Shown: positions 8,546 through 17,101, numbered from the stretch's first letter. The stretch is DNA of 64,000 nucleotides from Bog-473 sp963850095 (GCA_963850095.1 CAWKJX010000006.1:20428-84427), one strand, 5' to 3'. The notes: generated from the sequence alone by a model not told the origin. Translations and numbers: made by a program.

Positions 8546-9580
8546 TCAGGAGGTGACCGGGTTGGCGCCGCCTGCCCGCGCGTGGGCCCGGGAGCGACCG
8601 AGGCGCAGCGAGAAGTACGCCGCACCGCCGAACGGGATGGGCAGCCAGAAGTTGACCAGGCGCCAGCTCAGCACGCCGGCCGCCGCCACGTCGCCCGGCA
8701 CGTGGAACCGGGTCAGCACGGCGACGATGGTCAGCTCAATGACGCCGAGGCCGCCGGGGGTCAGAGGAATGACGGCGAGGATGTTGGCCAGTCCGTAGGC
8801 GACCAGCACGTCGACCGGATCGATTTTGGCCCCGAACGCGAGCAGGAAGACCCAGAGCGACATGGCGTCGAGCAGCCAGTTGGCCGCGGCCCATATGCAG
8901 GCCCGCGTCAGCAGCTCGGTGTTGGAGAAGAGGATCTTCATGCGGTCGGCCACCTTCTGCACCAGCGCAGTCAGCGTGTCCGCCTTAATGAAGGGCAGTC
9001 GATCGGCGATCCACTTGATGAAGGTGGCGGCCTGCTTCTCCCCCCGGGTGAGGAGGAAGACGAGGGTGGCGAAGATAGCCAGGAGGAGCACGCCGAGGAT
9101 GGCGGCGAAGCCGTAGAGCGGGTTGTAGCCCTGCAGCGGGATGGAGATCAGCAACGACAGCCAGAAGATCACGTTGAGCACCACGGCCGAACCGATGCCC
9201 TGGGTGGCCAGGCCGAAGGCGGCGGTGCTGCCCGACACGCTGCCCCCGGCCACGTCGGGTTCGGTCAGCAGCCGGTAGCTGGCGGCCGTTCCGGGCACGG
9301 TGCCCCCGGGCAGGACGTGGCTGATGGACAGGGCCCACATGTTGATCCGGAAGATGCGGAACCGAGTCGGGGCGCCGGGTGAGAGGACGGTGCGGGTCAG
9401 CTCGGCGTAGGCCACCAGGGCGCCGACCTCGAGCAGGGCGCCGAGGACCAGCCAGAGAAAATTCAGGTGGCTGAGCTGGTGGAACTCCTTGCGTGCGCTG
9501 GCCAACTCGGGCAGCAGGATGTACTCGCCCACGAAGAACAGGAACAGGATCATCAGCGTGATCTTCACGTTGCGCGGCAT
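8546..9580 (-). CDS. YbhN/LPG-synthase-TM family integral membrane protein
   Basis: The 344-residue protein matches the LPG_synthase_TM/UPF0104 family, the flippase-like membrane half of MprF also found as stand-alone proteins near glycolipid genes. Typical stretches are SHVLPGGTVPGTAASYRLL after the third helix and ANILAVIPLTPGGLGVIELTIVAVL near the C-terminus. About eight helices are seen. The ATG at 9580 is the conservative start. The same frame runs upstream as QPLDEPQEQPPPTAARVRRRW, and another frame from ATG 9779 continues it as a Glu/Gln-rich peptide, so the true start may be 9779 with an indel between. Role: lipid or glycolipid translocation is inferred from family membership. Confidence 0.8.
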   Translation of the reverse strand: MPRNVKITLMILFLFFVGEYILLPELASARKEFHQLSHLNFLWLVLGALLEVGALVAYAELTRTVLSPGAPTRFRIFRINMWALSISHVLPGGTVPGTAASYRLLTEPDVAGGSVSGSTAAFGLATQGIGSAVVLNVIFWLSLLISIPLQGYNPLYGFAAILGVLLLAIFATLVFLLTRGEKQAATFIKWIADRLPFIKADTLTALVQKVADRMKILFSNTELLTRACIWAAANWLLDAMSLWVFLLAFGAKIDPVDVLVAYGLANILAVIPLTPGGLGVIELTIVAVLTRFHVPGDVAAAGVLSWRLVNFWLPIPFGGAAYFSLRLGRSRAHARAGGANPVTS

Positions 9581-9599
9581 CCACCGGCGCCTGACCCGC

Positions 9600-9779
9600 G
9601 CTGCGGTCGGCGGGGGTTGCTCCTGGGGTTCGTCCAGTGGTTGCCCCTGGGGCGTTCGATGCCAGGGGTTCGTCCAGGGATCGTTCCTGGGCGTCCAGGG
9701 GTTGTTCCTGGGGTTCCTCCAGGCCTTCCTCCAGGGGTTCCCCCTGCTCCTCCTGCTCCCCCTGGTCCACCTGCTCCAT
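9600..9779. repeat. Degenerate ~15-bp CCTGGAC/CCAGGAA repeats
   Basis: Variants of a unit around CCCAGGAACRAYCCCTGGAC (minus strand) recur along 180 bp just upstream of the YbhN-like ATG. Read on the minus strand from ATG 9779 they encode MEQVDQGEQEEQGEPLEEGL and a similar Q/E/P-rich continuation. They are probably an N-terminal extension of the downstream gene interrupted by an indel near 9640-9690. Confidence 0.6.
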
Positions 9780-9864
9780 CGCCCTCATGCTTGCACGCGT
9801 CAAGGGCCCGGTTGCGGCTCTTGAAAGCCGCGGTTGGTGAGGCCCCAGCTGCCAAGCTGGTCCC

Positions 9865-11040
9865 ATGCCCAGGGAGCGCCCCGATACCTGGCGGTCCAAG
9901 CTCTCGGGGAGTGCCGAGCGGCGGGGCATCCCGCTGGGCACCATCGTGACGTCGGTGGCCGTCGTCATCCTGCTGGTGGACGTGAACGCCGCCCTGATCG
10001 TGGGCCTGTGGGTGCTGCGGACCATCGTCCTGTACGTGGTCATCGCCTTCTTCATCACGCTGCTTTTCACACCGGCCACCCGCTTCCTGAGGCGCCGGCT
10101 CAAGATGTCCCACGGCGGGGCCGTCCTGCTGGTGTTCTTGCTCGGGGTGCTGGCCTTCGCCGGGCTCGTCTACCTCTTCGCCGAACCGCTGGTGACGGCG
10201 GCGGTGCACTTCGGCAACCAGGTGCCCTCGCTCATCCGCGAGGCCAAGAAGGGGCACGGCCCGCTGGGTCGGCTGGTCTTCAAGTTCCACCTGGAGAAGT
10301 ACCTCTCCGAAGACTCGACCAAGCTGACCTCGCAGATCACCAAGGTGCTCAAGCCGGCCACGGCGCTGTCGGTGGGCGCCGCCGCCGCGTCGACCCTCAT
10401 CGCCCTGGTGACGACGGCCATCCTGACGTTCTTCACCATGCTCGAGGCGCCGCGCATGTGGGAGGGCTTCCTGTCGGTGTTCCAGCCCGCGACGGGGGAG
10501 CGGCTGCGGCGGGTGGTCGACGAGACCATCCGGTCGGTGACCGGCTACATGCTGGGGAACGGGCTGACGTCGGTGATCGCCGGGCTGATAACGGGCATCA
10601 CGCTGGCCATCCTCGGCGTGCCCTTCGCGGTGCTCCTCGGCGTCTTCGTGGCCCTGGTCGACCTGCTGCCGCTCGTCGGCGGGCTGCTGGCGGGGGTGCC
10701 GGTGGTCATCATCGCCGCCATCCACTCGGTGCCGGCGGGAATCGTCATGCTGATCGTCTTCCTGGCCTACCAGCAGCTGGAGAACCACGTCCTCAACCCG
10801 GTCATCATGAGCCGGACCGTGCGCCTCAACCCCTTCTGGGTCCTGATCGCGGTCCTGGTGGGCGCCACACTGGGCGGCCGGGTGGCCGGCGGGCTGGGGA
10901 CCTTCGTCGGCGCGCTGGTGGGCATCCCCTTCGGCGGGGCGGTCCAGGTGATCGTGCGGGAGCTGCGCCGGGGCCCGGACGACCTGGAGCCGCTGACACC
11001 CGAGCAGCAGGCGGCGCTGGACGAGTCCGTCGACGTGTAG
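9865..11040 (+). CDS. AI-2E family transporter (UPF0118/PerM)
   Basis: The 391-residue protein has the family's helix pattern: two N-terminal helices, a soluble stretch (about residues 105-165), then a C-terminal helix cluster. Diagnostic segments are ALVDLLPLVGGLLAGVPVVI and QQLENHVLNPVIMSRTVRLNP, the 'E-x-x-x-L-x-P' signature. The family includes E. coli TqsA and PerM and halophile Na+/H+ antiporters, so export of small solutes or ion exchange is possible; no substrate can be assigned. It is divergent from the YbhN-like gene and reads toward the DPM-like gene, 129 bp away. Confidence 0.88.
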   Translation: MPRERPDTWRSKLSGSAERRGIPLGTIVTSVAVVILLVDVNAALIVGLWVLRTIVLYVVIAFFITLLFTPATRFLRRRLKMSHGGAVLLVFLLGVLAFAGLVYLFAEPLVTAAVHFGNQVPSLIREAKKGHGPLGRLVFKFHLEKYLSEDSTKLTSQITKVLKPATALSVGAAAASTLIALVTTAILTFFTMLEAPRMWEGFLSVFQPATGERLRRVVDETIRSVTGYMLGNGLTSVIAGLITGITLAILGVPFAVLLGVFVALVDLLPLVGGLLAGVPVVIIAAIHSVPAGIVMLIVFLAYQQLENHVLNPVIMSRTVRLNPFWVLIAVLVGATLGGRVAGGLGTFVGALVGIPFGGAVQVIVRELRRGPDDLEPLTPEQQAALDESVDV

Positions 11041-11155
11041 CGCCGGCCGCGGCCCGGGGGGGGCGGGGCGGGGAGCACCGAAGGCCGCAGGCCAGGAGCA
11101 GGGTGGGCCGGGCCGCCGCGCCGGCGGGCGCCGGAGCCCGGCCGGTGGCCTCACC

Positions 11156-11161
11156 TAGAAT
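11156..11161 (+). promoter_or_regulatory. TAGAAT -10 element, leaderless start of the DPM-like gene
   Basis: TAGAAT ends 8 bases before the ATG at 11170, with no ribosome-binding site in between. Confidence 0.5.
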
Positions 11162-11169
11162 GTCTGTGT

Positions 11170-12885
11170 ATGCGACCCCTGGTGGTGATCCCGACGTACA
11201 ACGAGTCGGAGAACATCGAGCGGATGCTGCAGCGGATCCGCGACTGCCTGCCCGGGGCGGGTGTCCTGGTGGTCGACGACGGCAGCCCCGACGGCACGGC
11301 GGCTCTGGTGAAGCAGATGGCGGCCGAGCTCGACGACGTGCACCTGCTGGAACGGTCGGTCAAGTCCGGCTTGGGCAGCGCCTACCGGGCGGGTTTCGCC
11401 TGGGGACTCGAGCGGGGCTACGACGCCTGCATCGAAATCGACGCCGACTTCTCGCACGACCCGGCCGCACTGCCCTCGCTGGTGGCGCCGTTGGAGCAGG
11501 GCTTCGACGTCGTCATCGGGTCGCGCTACGTCGAGGGCGGTTCCATCCCCAACTGGGCCTGGCACCGCGAGCTGTTGTCGCGCGGCGGCAACCTGTACGC
11601 GTCGGCCGTGCTCGGCCTGGGCGTGCACGACTCGACGGCGGGGTACCGCTGCTACTCGGCCCGGGTGCTGCAGGGACTCGATCTCGAGCGGATCCGGGCG
11701 GAGGGGTACGGATTCCAGATCGAAATGACCTATAGAGCCAAGCAGCACGGAGCGGTGATCACCGAGGTCCCGATCTCCTTCGTCGACCGGGCGGCGGGAC
11801 AGTCGAAGATGTCGTCGTTCATTGTGGTGGAGGCGCTCGGTCTGGTGACGTGGTGGGGCATGGGACGGCTCGTGCGCGGGACGCGCGACCGGCTGCTGGG
11901 GCGATCGGGCCGCCGATCGGGTGCGGCCGGCGGGGGCAGCGGGGGCGGCGGGGGCGGCGGGGCTGACGTTGCTGACGTTGCTGACGTTGCTGACGTTGCT
12001 GACGTTGGCGACGGTGGCCGAGGCGCCCGGGCGACGACGTCGCTGAACGGCAATGCGCGCCAGTGCGCCAGTGCGGCCGGCGTGGCGGCGGCCAGCGCAC
12101 GTCGGACAGGACCGGCCGGCGCCGGCAGCCGGCACCGGCACCGGCACCGGCACCGGCAGCGGCGACGCGGTGCGCTCGGCATGACGGTCGACCCAAACCA
12201 GGCCCGCATCCTCGTCGTCGACGACGAGCCCAACATCGCCGATCTGCTGTCGGCGGCGCTGTCGTTCGAGGGCTACCAGGTCGGCGTGGCATCGACCGGC
12301 GCCGAGGCGCTCGAGCAGGTGCGCACGTTCCGGCCCAACCTGGTGATGCTCGATGTCATGCTGCCCGACTTCGACGGCAACGAGGTCTGCCGGCGCCTGC
12401 GCAACCAGGGCGAGCAGATGCCCATCGTCTTCCTCACGGCGCGCGACACCACCCAGGACAAGGTCGAGGGCCTCAGCATGGGTGACGACTACGTGACGAA
12501 GCCGTTCAGCATCGAGGAGCTGATGGCGCGGGTGGGGGCGATCCTGCGTCGAGCCGGCGAGATGGCCGCCGCCGACACCTCGATCCTCCAGTTCGCCGAT
12601 CTGACCATGAACGTCGACACGCACGAGGTGTGGCGCGACGACCAGTCGATCGAGCTGACGGCGACCGAGTTCAACCTCCTGCGCTACCTGCTCGAGAACG
12701 CCCGCCGGGTCATTTCGAAGTCGGAGCTGCTCGACAACGTGTGGGGATTCGAGTTCCACGGCGACCCCAACATCGTGGAGACCTACATCAGCTACCTGCG
12801 CAAGAAGATCGACGACCGGGAGCCGGCGCTCATCCACACCATCCGCCGGGTCGGCTACACCCTTCGACTGCCCCGGGAAGGATGA
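11170..12885 (+). CDS. Polyprenol-phosphate mannosyltransferase (GT2) read in frame into an OmpR-type response regulator
   Basis: Residues 1-240 are a DPM1-like GT2 enzyme that makes polyprenyl-phosphate-mannose. It opens MRPLVVIPTYNESENIERML, then shows VVDDGSPDGTA, the metal-binding EIDADFSHDP, and VITEVPISFVDRAAGQSKMS. No stop follows. Instead come a Gly-rich stretch, five ADV repeats, an Ala/Arg-rich segment and RHRHRHRHR, and then a complete response regulator (about residues 338-571). The junction is built from tandem repeats (GCTGACGTT x5, CACCGG x4). It may be a true fusion, or the natural stop may have been lost to an indel in this repeat-rich stretch. It probably supplies mannosyl donor to GT87/GT39-type enzymes. 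Confidence 0.75.
   Translation: MRPLVVIPTYNESENIERMLQRIRDCLPGAGVLVVDDGSPDGTAALVKQMAAELDDVHLLERSVKSGLGSAYRAGFAWGLERGYDACIEIDADFSHDPAALPSLVAPLEQGFDVVIGSRYVEGGSIPNWAWHRELLSRGGNLYASAVLGLGVHDSTAGYRCYSARVLQGLDLERIRAEGYGFQIEMTYRAKQHGAVITEVPISFVDRAAGQSKMSSFIVVEALGLVTWWGMGRLVRGTRDRLLGRSGRRSGAAGGGSGGGGGGGADVADVADVADVADVGDGGRGARATTSLNGNARQCASAAGVAAASARRTGPAGAGSRHRHRHRHRQRRRGALGMTVDPNQARILVVDDEPNIADLLSAALSFEGYQVGVASTGAEALEQVRTFRPNLVMLDVMLPDFDGNEVCRRLRNQGEQMPIVFLTARDTTQDKVEGLSMGDDYVTKPFSIEELMARVGAILRRAGEMAAADTSILQFADLTMNVDTHEVWRDDQSIELTATEFNLLRYLLENARRVISKSELLDNVWGFEFHGDPNIVETYISYLRKKIDDREPALIHTIRRVGYTLRLPREG
11962..12006. repeat. GCTGACGTT x5 tandem repeat
   Basis: Five perfect 9-bp copies encode (Ala-Asp-Val)5 in the linker between the DPM-like and regulator domains. 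Confidence 0.95.
12133..12156. repeat. CACCGG x4 tandem repeat
   Basis: Four perfect 6-bp copies encode an alternating His-Arg tract just upstream of the regulator's own ATG at 12181. Confidence 0.95.
12181..12885 (+). CDS. OmpR/PhoB-family response regulator (internal start of the fused reading frame)
   Basis: From ATG 12181 the product is a normal-length 234-residue regulator. The receiver domain has acidic DDE (ILVVDDEPN), phospho-acceptor Asp in VMLDVMLPDFDG, Thr in FLTARD and Lys in VTKPFSIEEL. The C-terminal winged helix has EFNLLRYLLENARRVISKSE and ETYISYLRKKIDD. It overlaps the kinase gene by 4 bp (ATGA), so the two form a classical two-component pair. No Shine-Dalgarno sequence precedes this ATG, so separate translation would depend on coupling or on a lost upstream stop. 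It is listed separately so that the regulator is not hidden inside the fusion. Confidence 0.8.
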   Translation: MTVDPNQARILVVDDEPNIADLLSAALSFEGYQVGVASTGAEALEQVRTFRPNLVMLDVMLPDFDGNEVCRRLRNQGEQMPIVFLTARDTTQDKVEGLSMGDDYVTKPFSIEELMARVGAILRRAGEMAAADTSILQFADLTMNVDTHEVWRDDQSIELTATEFNLLRYLLENARRVISKSELLDNVWGFEFHGDPNIVETYISYLRKKIDDREPALIHTIRRVGYTLRLPREG

Positions 12886-14546
12886 CCTTCCAGAGGCGGC
12901 TGGTCGCCGTCATGGCCCTGACGATGGTGGTGGGGCTGCTGATCGCCGACCTCGTCGTCTACGCCTCGGTCCGGTCGTTCCTCTACGGGCGGGCCGACGC
13001 CACCCTGACCCAGGACGAGGCGCTGGCCTTCAACTACCTGACGTTCTCCGAAGGCCGGAACCTGCCCGTCTCCGAAAGCAGCCTGTCGCGGCGGGTGTCG
13101 ACCGACGTCTACGTCATTGTGCTCAACCCGGCGGACCACGTCGTCCTGCGCCGACCGTCGGGGTCGCCCAACCATCCCGACCCCTCACCCGTCCTGACCG
13201 CCGACATTCCGGTGCAGCAGGTGCCCAACATCGACCGGGTGCACGCGGGGCGCTACGCCGGCACGTTCCAGCCGAACCCCGAGGCGGTGGTGCTGGGCAG
13301 CCACGGTGACCCCGACGGCGAGTACCGGGCGATTGCGGTCACCGTGCCGCAGGGGACGCTCATCACGTCGCTGTCGCTCAACCCGACCAACGACACTTTG
13401 GCCTCGTTGCGCACGATCGAGCTGCTGGCCAGTCTGGGCGTCCTCGTGGCCATGAGCGCCATCACCGCAGTGGTGGTGCGGCGCGGGCTGCGGCCGTTGC
13501 GTGAGATGGCGGGCACGGCGGCCGCCATCGCCTCGGGCGACCTGACCCGGCGCGTGCCCGAGGAGCGCCTGCGCCCGCACGACGAGGTGGGCCGCCTCGG
13601 GACGGCGCTCAACAAAATGCTCGAGCAGATCGAGGGTGCCTTCGCCGAGAAGTCGGCCTCGGAAGAGCGGTTGCGCCAATTCGCGGCCGATGCCTCCCAC
13701 GAGCTGCGCACGCCGCTGACCTCCATCCGCGGCTACGCCGAGCTGCTCGGACGGGGCGGGTTCGCCGACGACGCGAGCCGGCGCAAGGCGGTCAAGCGGA
13801 TCGAGCAGGAGGCGACCCGCATGGGGGGCCTCGTCGAGGATCTGCTGTTGCTGGCCGAGCTCGACCGGGGCCGGCCACTGCGGGCCGAGCCTGTGGACCT
13901 GCATCGCATCTGCGCCGACGCCGTGGGCGACTCGGTCGCATTGGCGTCGAGCCATCGCCTGCGGCTCGAGCCGGGCGGCGCGGTGATCGTGGTGGGCGAC
14001 GCCGAACGGCTGGCCCAGGTGGCCCACAACCTCGTGCGCAACGCGTTGGCCCACACACCGCCGGGGACCGCGGTCGTGGTGTCGACGGGGGTATCGGGCC
14101 ACATGGGGTTCATTGAGGTGTCGGACAACGGGCCCGGCATCGCGCCCGAGGAGGCGCCCCGCGTCTTCGACCGCTTCTACCAGGTCGACCCGTCGCGCTC
14201 TGGGGCGGGGACGGGCCTGGGGCTGGCCATCGTCCACGCCATCGCCACGGCCTCGGGCGGGACGGCCGAGGTGCTGGCCACGCCGCCGGGGACGGGGGCG
14301 ACCGTGGTGGTCAAGATTCCCCTCGTGTCCATGCACGTGGCGGCGGCGTCGGAACCGCGGCGGGGGGCGGGAGCGGGAGCAGCACCGGGCAGCGCGGGTG
14401 CAGGACCGGGCAGCGGTGGGGCGACCCCGGTGGCGGAGCGGGCCCCGGCGGCGGAGCGGGCCCCGGCGCAGTCGGCCACGTCGGCGCAGCCCGATTCCCC
14501 GGGCGAGCCGAATCCGAAAGCGGGGACCTCAGCGCAGTTGCGTTGA
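12882..14546 (+). CDS. Sensor histidine kinase
   Basis: The 554-residue partner of the preceding regulator starts at the ATG that overlaps its stop (ATGA). It has a membrane helix at about residues 7-27, an extracytoplasmic sensor region to about 165, a second helix (LLASLGVLVAMSAITAVVV), a HAMP domain, the HisKA box FAADASHELRTPLTSIRGY with the phosphorylated His, and HATPase boxes NLVRNALAHTP, DNGPGIAPEE and GAGTGLGLAIVHA. The last 75 residues are an Ala/Gly/Pro-rich low-complexity tail. The stimulus is unknown. The 3' end overlaps the convergent menF gene by 18 bp inside a terminator-like hairpin. Confidence 0.93.
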   Translation: MTFQRRLVAVMALTMVVGLLIADLVVYASVRSFLYGRADATLTQDEALAFNYLTFSEGRNLPVSESSLSRRVSTDVYVIVLNPADHVVLRRPSGSPNHPDPSPVLTADIPVQQVPNIDRVHAGRYAGTFQPNPEAVVLGSHGDPDGEYRAIAVTVPQGTLITSLSLNPTNDTLASLRTIELLASLGVLVAMSAITAVVVRRGLRPLREMAGTAAAIASGDLTRRVPEERLRPHDEVGRLGTALNKMLEQIEGAFAEKSASEERLRQFAADASHELRTPLTSIRGYAELLGRGGFADDASRRKAVKRIEQEATRMGGLVEDLLLLAELDRGRPLRAEPVDLHRICADAVGDSVALASSHRLRLEPGGAVIVVGDAERLAQVAHNLVRNALAHTPPGTAVVVSTGVSGHMGFIEVSDNGPGIAPEEAPRVFDRFYQVDPSRSGAGTGLGLAIVHAIATASGGTAEVLATPPGTGATVVVKIPLVSMHVAAASEPRRGAGAGAAPGSAGAGPGSGGATPVAERAPAAERAPAQSATSAQPDSPGEPNPKAGTSAQLR

Positions 14547-14552
14547 GGTCCC
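14523..14552. terminator. Hairpin spanning both stop codons of two convergent genes
   Basis: The arms GGGACCTCAGCGCA (14523-14536) and TGCGTTGAGGTCCC (14539-14552) pair along 14 positions with a single G-T wobble. The dyad covers the last codons of both the kinase (+) and menF (-), which end in near-identical peptides, TSAQLR and TSTQLR. It probably terminates both transcripts. Confidence 0.6.
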
Positions 14553-15809
14553 GGGCAGGACCGCCTCGAGCACCGTGGACAGCTTGACGTTCGTCTCGGC
14601 CGCCTCGGCGGCGGGGTCCGAGTCGGCCACGATGCCGGCGCCGGCGCGCAGGGACACCGCGCAGCCGTCGGCGTCGAGCTGGGCGCTGCGGATGCCGATC
14701 ATCCACTCGCCGTCGCCCGACGCGCCGGCCCAGCCGACCGGCCCGGCCCAGTAGCCGCGCCGGCCCGCCTCCGCCTGGCCGATGAAGGCCAGGGCCTCGG
14801 CCCGGGGGGTGCCGCCCACGGCGGGCGTGGGGTGGAGACGCTCGAGGAGGTTCAGCACGCCCACGCCGTCATGGAGCCGGCCTTCGATGCGCGTGCCCAG
14901 GTGGGCCACCGAGCGGAAGGCGACCAGGGAGGGCGCCTCGGGGACGGCCAGCTCGTCGCAACAGGGGGCCAGCGCGGCGGCGACCGCGTCGACGACGTAG
15001 CGGTGCTCGGACCGGCTCTTGGCCGATCGGGCCAGGCCGCGCTGAGCGTCGGCGTCGGCCCGGGCCGTCTCCCCACGGGCGATGGTGCCTGCCAGCGGTT
15101 GACAGGTCACCCGCTCCCCGTGACGGGCCACGAGCAGTTCCGGGCTGGCGCCGAAGAACACCCCGTCGGGGACGGGCATGGAGAAGATGGTGCAGTTGGG
15201 CTCGCCGGCGCGCAGTCGGCGCAGGACGGCGGCGAGGGGCAGCGGGCCGCTCAGGCCGAGGTGGACCTGGCGCGAGAGCACGACCTTGCGCAGGGCGGCC
15301 CCGGGCGTGCCCAGGCGGGCGACGGCCGACGCCACCATGGCGCGGTAGCCGTCGTCGTCCATGAGGGCCGACAGCTCGGCGACGGCCGGGTCGGCAGAGG
15401 CGAGGGGTGCCCGGCCGTACTGCCAGAGCACGGCGTCGAAGAGCTCGTCGGTGCCGGGCAGGGGTAAGTCGGACGGCCCGACCGCGGTGGCCCAGCGACG
15501 GGTCGTTCCATCGGTGTCGCGCGAGATCCCCATGAGGAAGCGGGGGATGACCAGCTCCCCGTCCATGGCGTCGTCGAAGGGCAGCGCGCCCAGGGCGACG
15601 ACGCCCGACCCGAGGCGCTGCACGGCGTCGTCGCAGGGGATGGCGGCCAGGGTGACGGCAGCGTCGGCTGCGCTGACCAGCTGGGCCGTGCCCCACCCGA
15701 CCAGGGTGAGCCCCGGACGATCGAAGAGCACCGTGGGGCTGCCGTCGAACTCGAGCGCGTCGGGGCCGTAGTCGAGCGGGACGGTCCGGGCGTGGAGTTC
15801 GGGGGTCAC
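14529..15809 (-). CDS. menF: Isochorismate synthase
   Basis: Isochorismate synthase converts chorismate to isochorismate, the first step of menaquinone synthesis. The 426-residue protein has the chorismate-utilising fold: FGASPELLVARHGERVTCQP, LAGTIARGETARADADAQRG, SEHRYVVDAVAAAL, LERLHPTPAVGGTPRAEAL and the C-terminal RAGAGIVADSDPAAEAAET with its Mg-binding acidic residues. The GTG start overlaps the menG stop as GTGA. The start is certain in spite of the longer open frame because that frame belongs to menG after its frame break. Salicylate or siderophore synthesis is an alternative use, but the adjacent menG points to menaquinone. Confidence 0.88.
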   Translation of the reverse strand: MTPELHARTVPLDYGPDALEFDGSPTVLFDRPGLTLVGWGTAQLVSAADAAVTLAAIPCDDAVQRLGSGVVALGALPFDDAMDGELVIPRFLMGISRDTDGTTRRWATAVGPSDLPLPGTDELFDAVLWQYGRAPLASADPAVAELSALMDDDGYRAMVASAVARLGTPGAALRKVVLSRQVHLGLSGPLPLAAVLRRLRAGEPNCTIFSMPVPDGVFFGASPELLVARHGERVTCQPLAGTIARGETARADADAQRGLARSAKSRSEHRYVVDAVAAALAPCCDELAVPEAPSLVAFRSVAHLGTRIEGRLHDGVGVLNLLERLHPTPAVGGTPRAEALAFIGQAEAGRRGYWAGPVGWAGASGDGEWMIGIRSAQLDADGCAVSLRAGAGIVADSDPAAEAAETNVKLSTVLEAVLPGTSTQLR

Positions 15810-16544
15810 CGCCCCGGGGCGCCGGCGCGGGTGGCGACGACGAGCTGGCTGAGGCCGCCGGCCAGGGGCCGGATGCCCACGGCGGAGAAGCCGGCGTCGA
15901 GGAGCAGGCGGCGCAGCGTCGGCGCTGTCGGGTAGGTAGGCCACCGACTGGGGCAGGTAGCGGTAGGCCTTGCGGTCCGACAGCGCGCCGCCGAGAGCGG
16001 GAACGGCGCGGGTGAACCACACGTCGTAGCCGGCGCGCAGGAGCGGTGACGACGGGGCGTCGACCTCCAGCACGGCCAACCGGCCGCCGGGACGCAGGAC
16101 GCGGGCGGCCTCCGCCAGGGTGGCGGCGAGGTCGGTGAAGTTGCGCAGCGCGTAACCGCAGACGAGGCCGTCGAAGGCGGCGTCGCCGAATGGAAGATGG
16201 CTGCCGTCGGCCTCGACGAGCGGGGTGGCCGACGCGTTGGCGGCCAGCATGCCCGCGCTGAGGTCGGCGCCGATCATGCGGTAGCCCTTGCGGCGCCCGA
16301 GGCGGGAGAGGTCTCCCGTGCCGCACGCCAGATCGAGCACCAGCGCCCCGTCGGGCAGGGCCAACGCGGTGACGGTGGAGCGGCGCCAACCCTGGTCGAG
16401 GCCGAACGTCATGAGGCGGTTCACCAGGTCGTAGCGCGGCGCAATGGTGTCGAACATGGCGCGCACCTGCACGGTCTTGTCGGCGCCGGTGGGCAGGGGC
16501 GCCACGCCATTTGGTGCGGGCCGGCGGCTCCCTCGCTGGGCCAC
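15806..16544 (-). CDS. menG: Demethylmenaquinone methyltransferase (frame break near 15925)
   Basis: MenG/UbiE methylates demethylmenaquinone with SAM. From GTG 16544 the protein has the family N-terminus VRAMFDTIAPRYDLVNRLMT, GLDQGWRR, the SAM motif LVLDLACGTGDLSRL, then FDGLVCGYALRNFTD and FTRAVPALGGALSDRKAYRYL. After SVAYLPDS the frame breaks. The normal C-terminus LRRLLLDAGFSAVGIRPLAG, then GLSQLVVATRAG, is found in the next frame and ends at TGA 15808-15806. It lies 17 bp after maoC and overlaps menF, forming a maoC-menG-menF unit. The break looks like a one-base sequence error since both sides are conserved. Confidence 0.88.
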
Positions 16545-16561
16545 GGTCGGAATGACCGGCG

Positions 16562-17017
16562 TCAGCGGTAGTACCGGTAGACCACTTGGGCGACGCAGGC
16601 CGGCTTGGGAGCGTCCTTGACCTCCATCACGAGGTCATAGGTCACTTGCACGCCACCCCCGACTTCCTCGACCCCCGCCACCGAGGCGGTCATGCGCAAC
16701 TCGGCCCCCACCGGGACCGGTGAGGGGAACCGCACCTTGTTGCAGCCGTAGTTCACGCCGAACTTCATGTTGTCGACCCGGAGGATCTTGTTCAGGAGGA
16801 CCGGAGCGAGGGACAAGGTGAGATACCCGTGGGCGATCGCGGTGCCGAACGGGCCTTCCTTGGCCCGCTCCGGGTCGACGTGGATCCACTGGTGGTCGTC
16901 GGTGGCCTCGGCGAACAGGTTGACCCGCTCCTGGGTGATGGTCTGCCACTCCGAGCTGCCGAGCTCCTGGCCGACCAGGTCGTGGAAGGCGTCGACGCCG
17001 TCGATGATGGTGGGCAT
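16562..17017 (-). CDS. MaoC-family (R)-hydratase
   Basis: The 151-residue hot-dog protein contains LFAEATDDHQWIHVDPERA and GPFGTAIAHGYLTLSLAPVL, the hydratase-2 active-site Asp and His in their usual spacing. It resembles mycobacterial HtdZ/Rv0130, which hydrates trans-2-enoyl-CoA to (R)-3-hydroxyacyl-CoA. The ATG 17017 is preceded by GAGCGG, a plausible ribosome-binding site. An in-frame upstream extension to 17149 lacks similarity and was excluded. It is first in the maoC-menG-menF run and divergent from the VIT transporter. The physiological acyl-CoA is not predictable. Confidence 0.88.
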   Translation of the reverse strand: MPTIIDGVDAFHDLVGQELGSSEWQTITQERVNLFAEATDDHQWIHVDPERAKEGPFGTAIAHGYLTLSLAPVLLNKILRVDNMKFGVNYGCNKVRFPSPVPVGAELRMTASVAGVEEVGGGVQVTYDLVMEVKDAPKPACVAQVVYRYYR

Positions 17018-17091
17018 GGGGGGTTCCGCTCCTCGCTCGTTCGATGCTCTTTCCGCTCGGGACGCTACCCGCGTCCGGTCGGGGTGCTCAC

Positions 17092-17097
17092 TACGCT
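17092..17097 (+). promoter_or_regulatory. TACGCT -10 element, leaderless start of the VIT gene
   Basis: TACGCT is embedded in CACTACGCTGA, the same 11-mer that precedes trpC. The start GTG lies 4 bases downstream (17102), and a second in-frame GTG is 7 bases downstream (17105). Confidence 0.5.
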
Positions 17098-17101
17098 GAT
17101 C

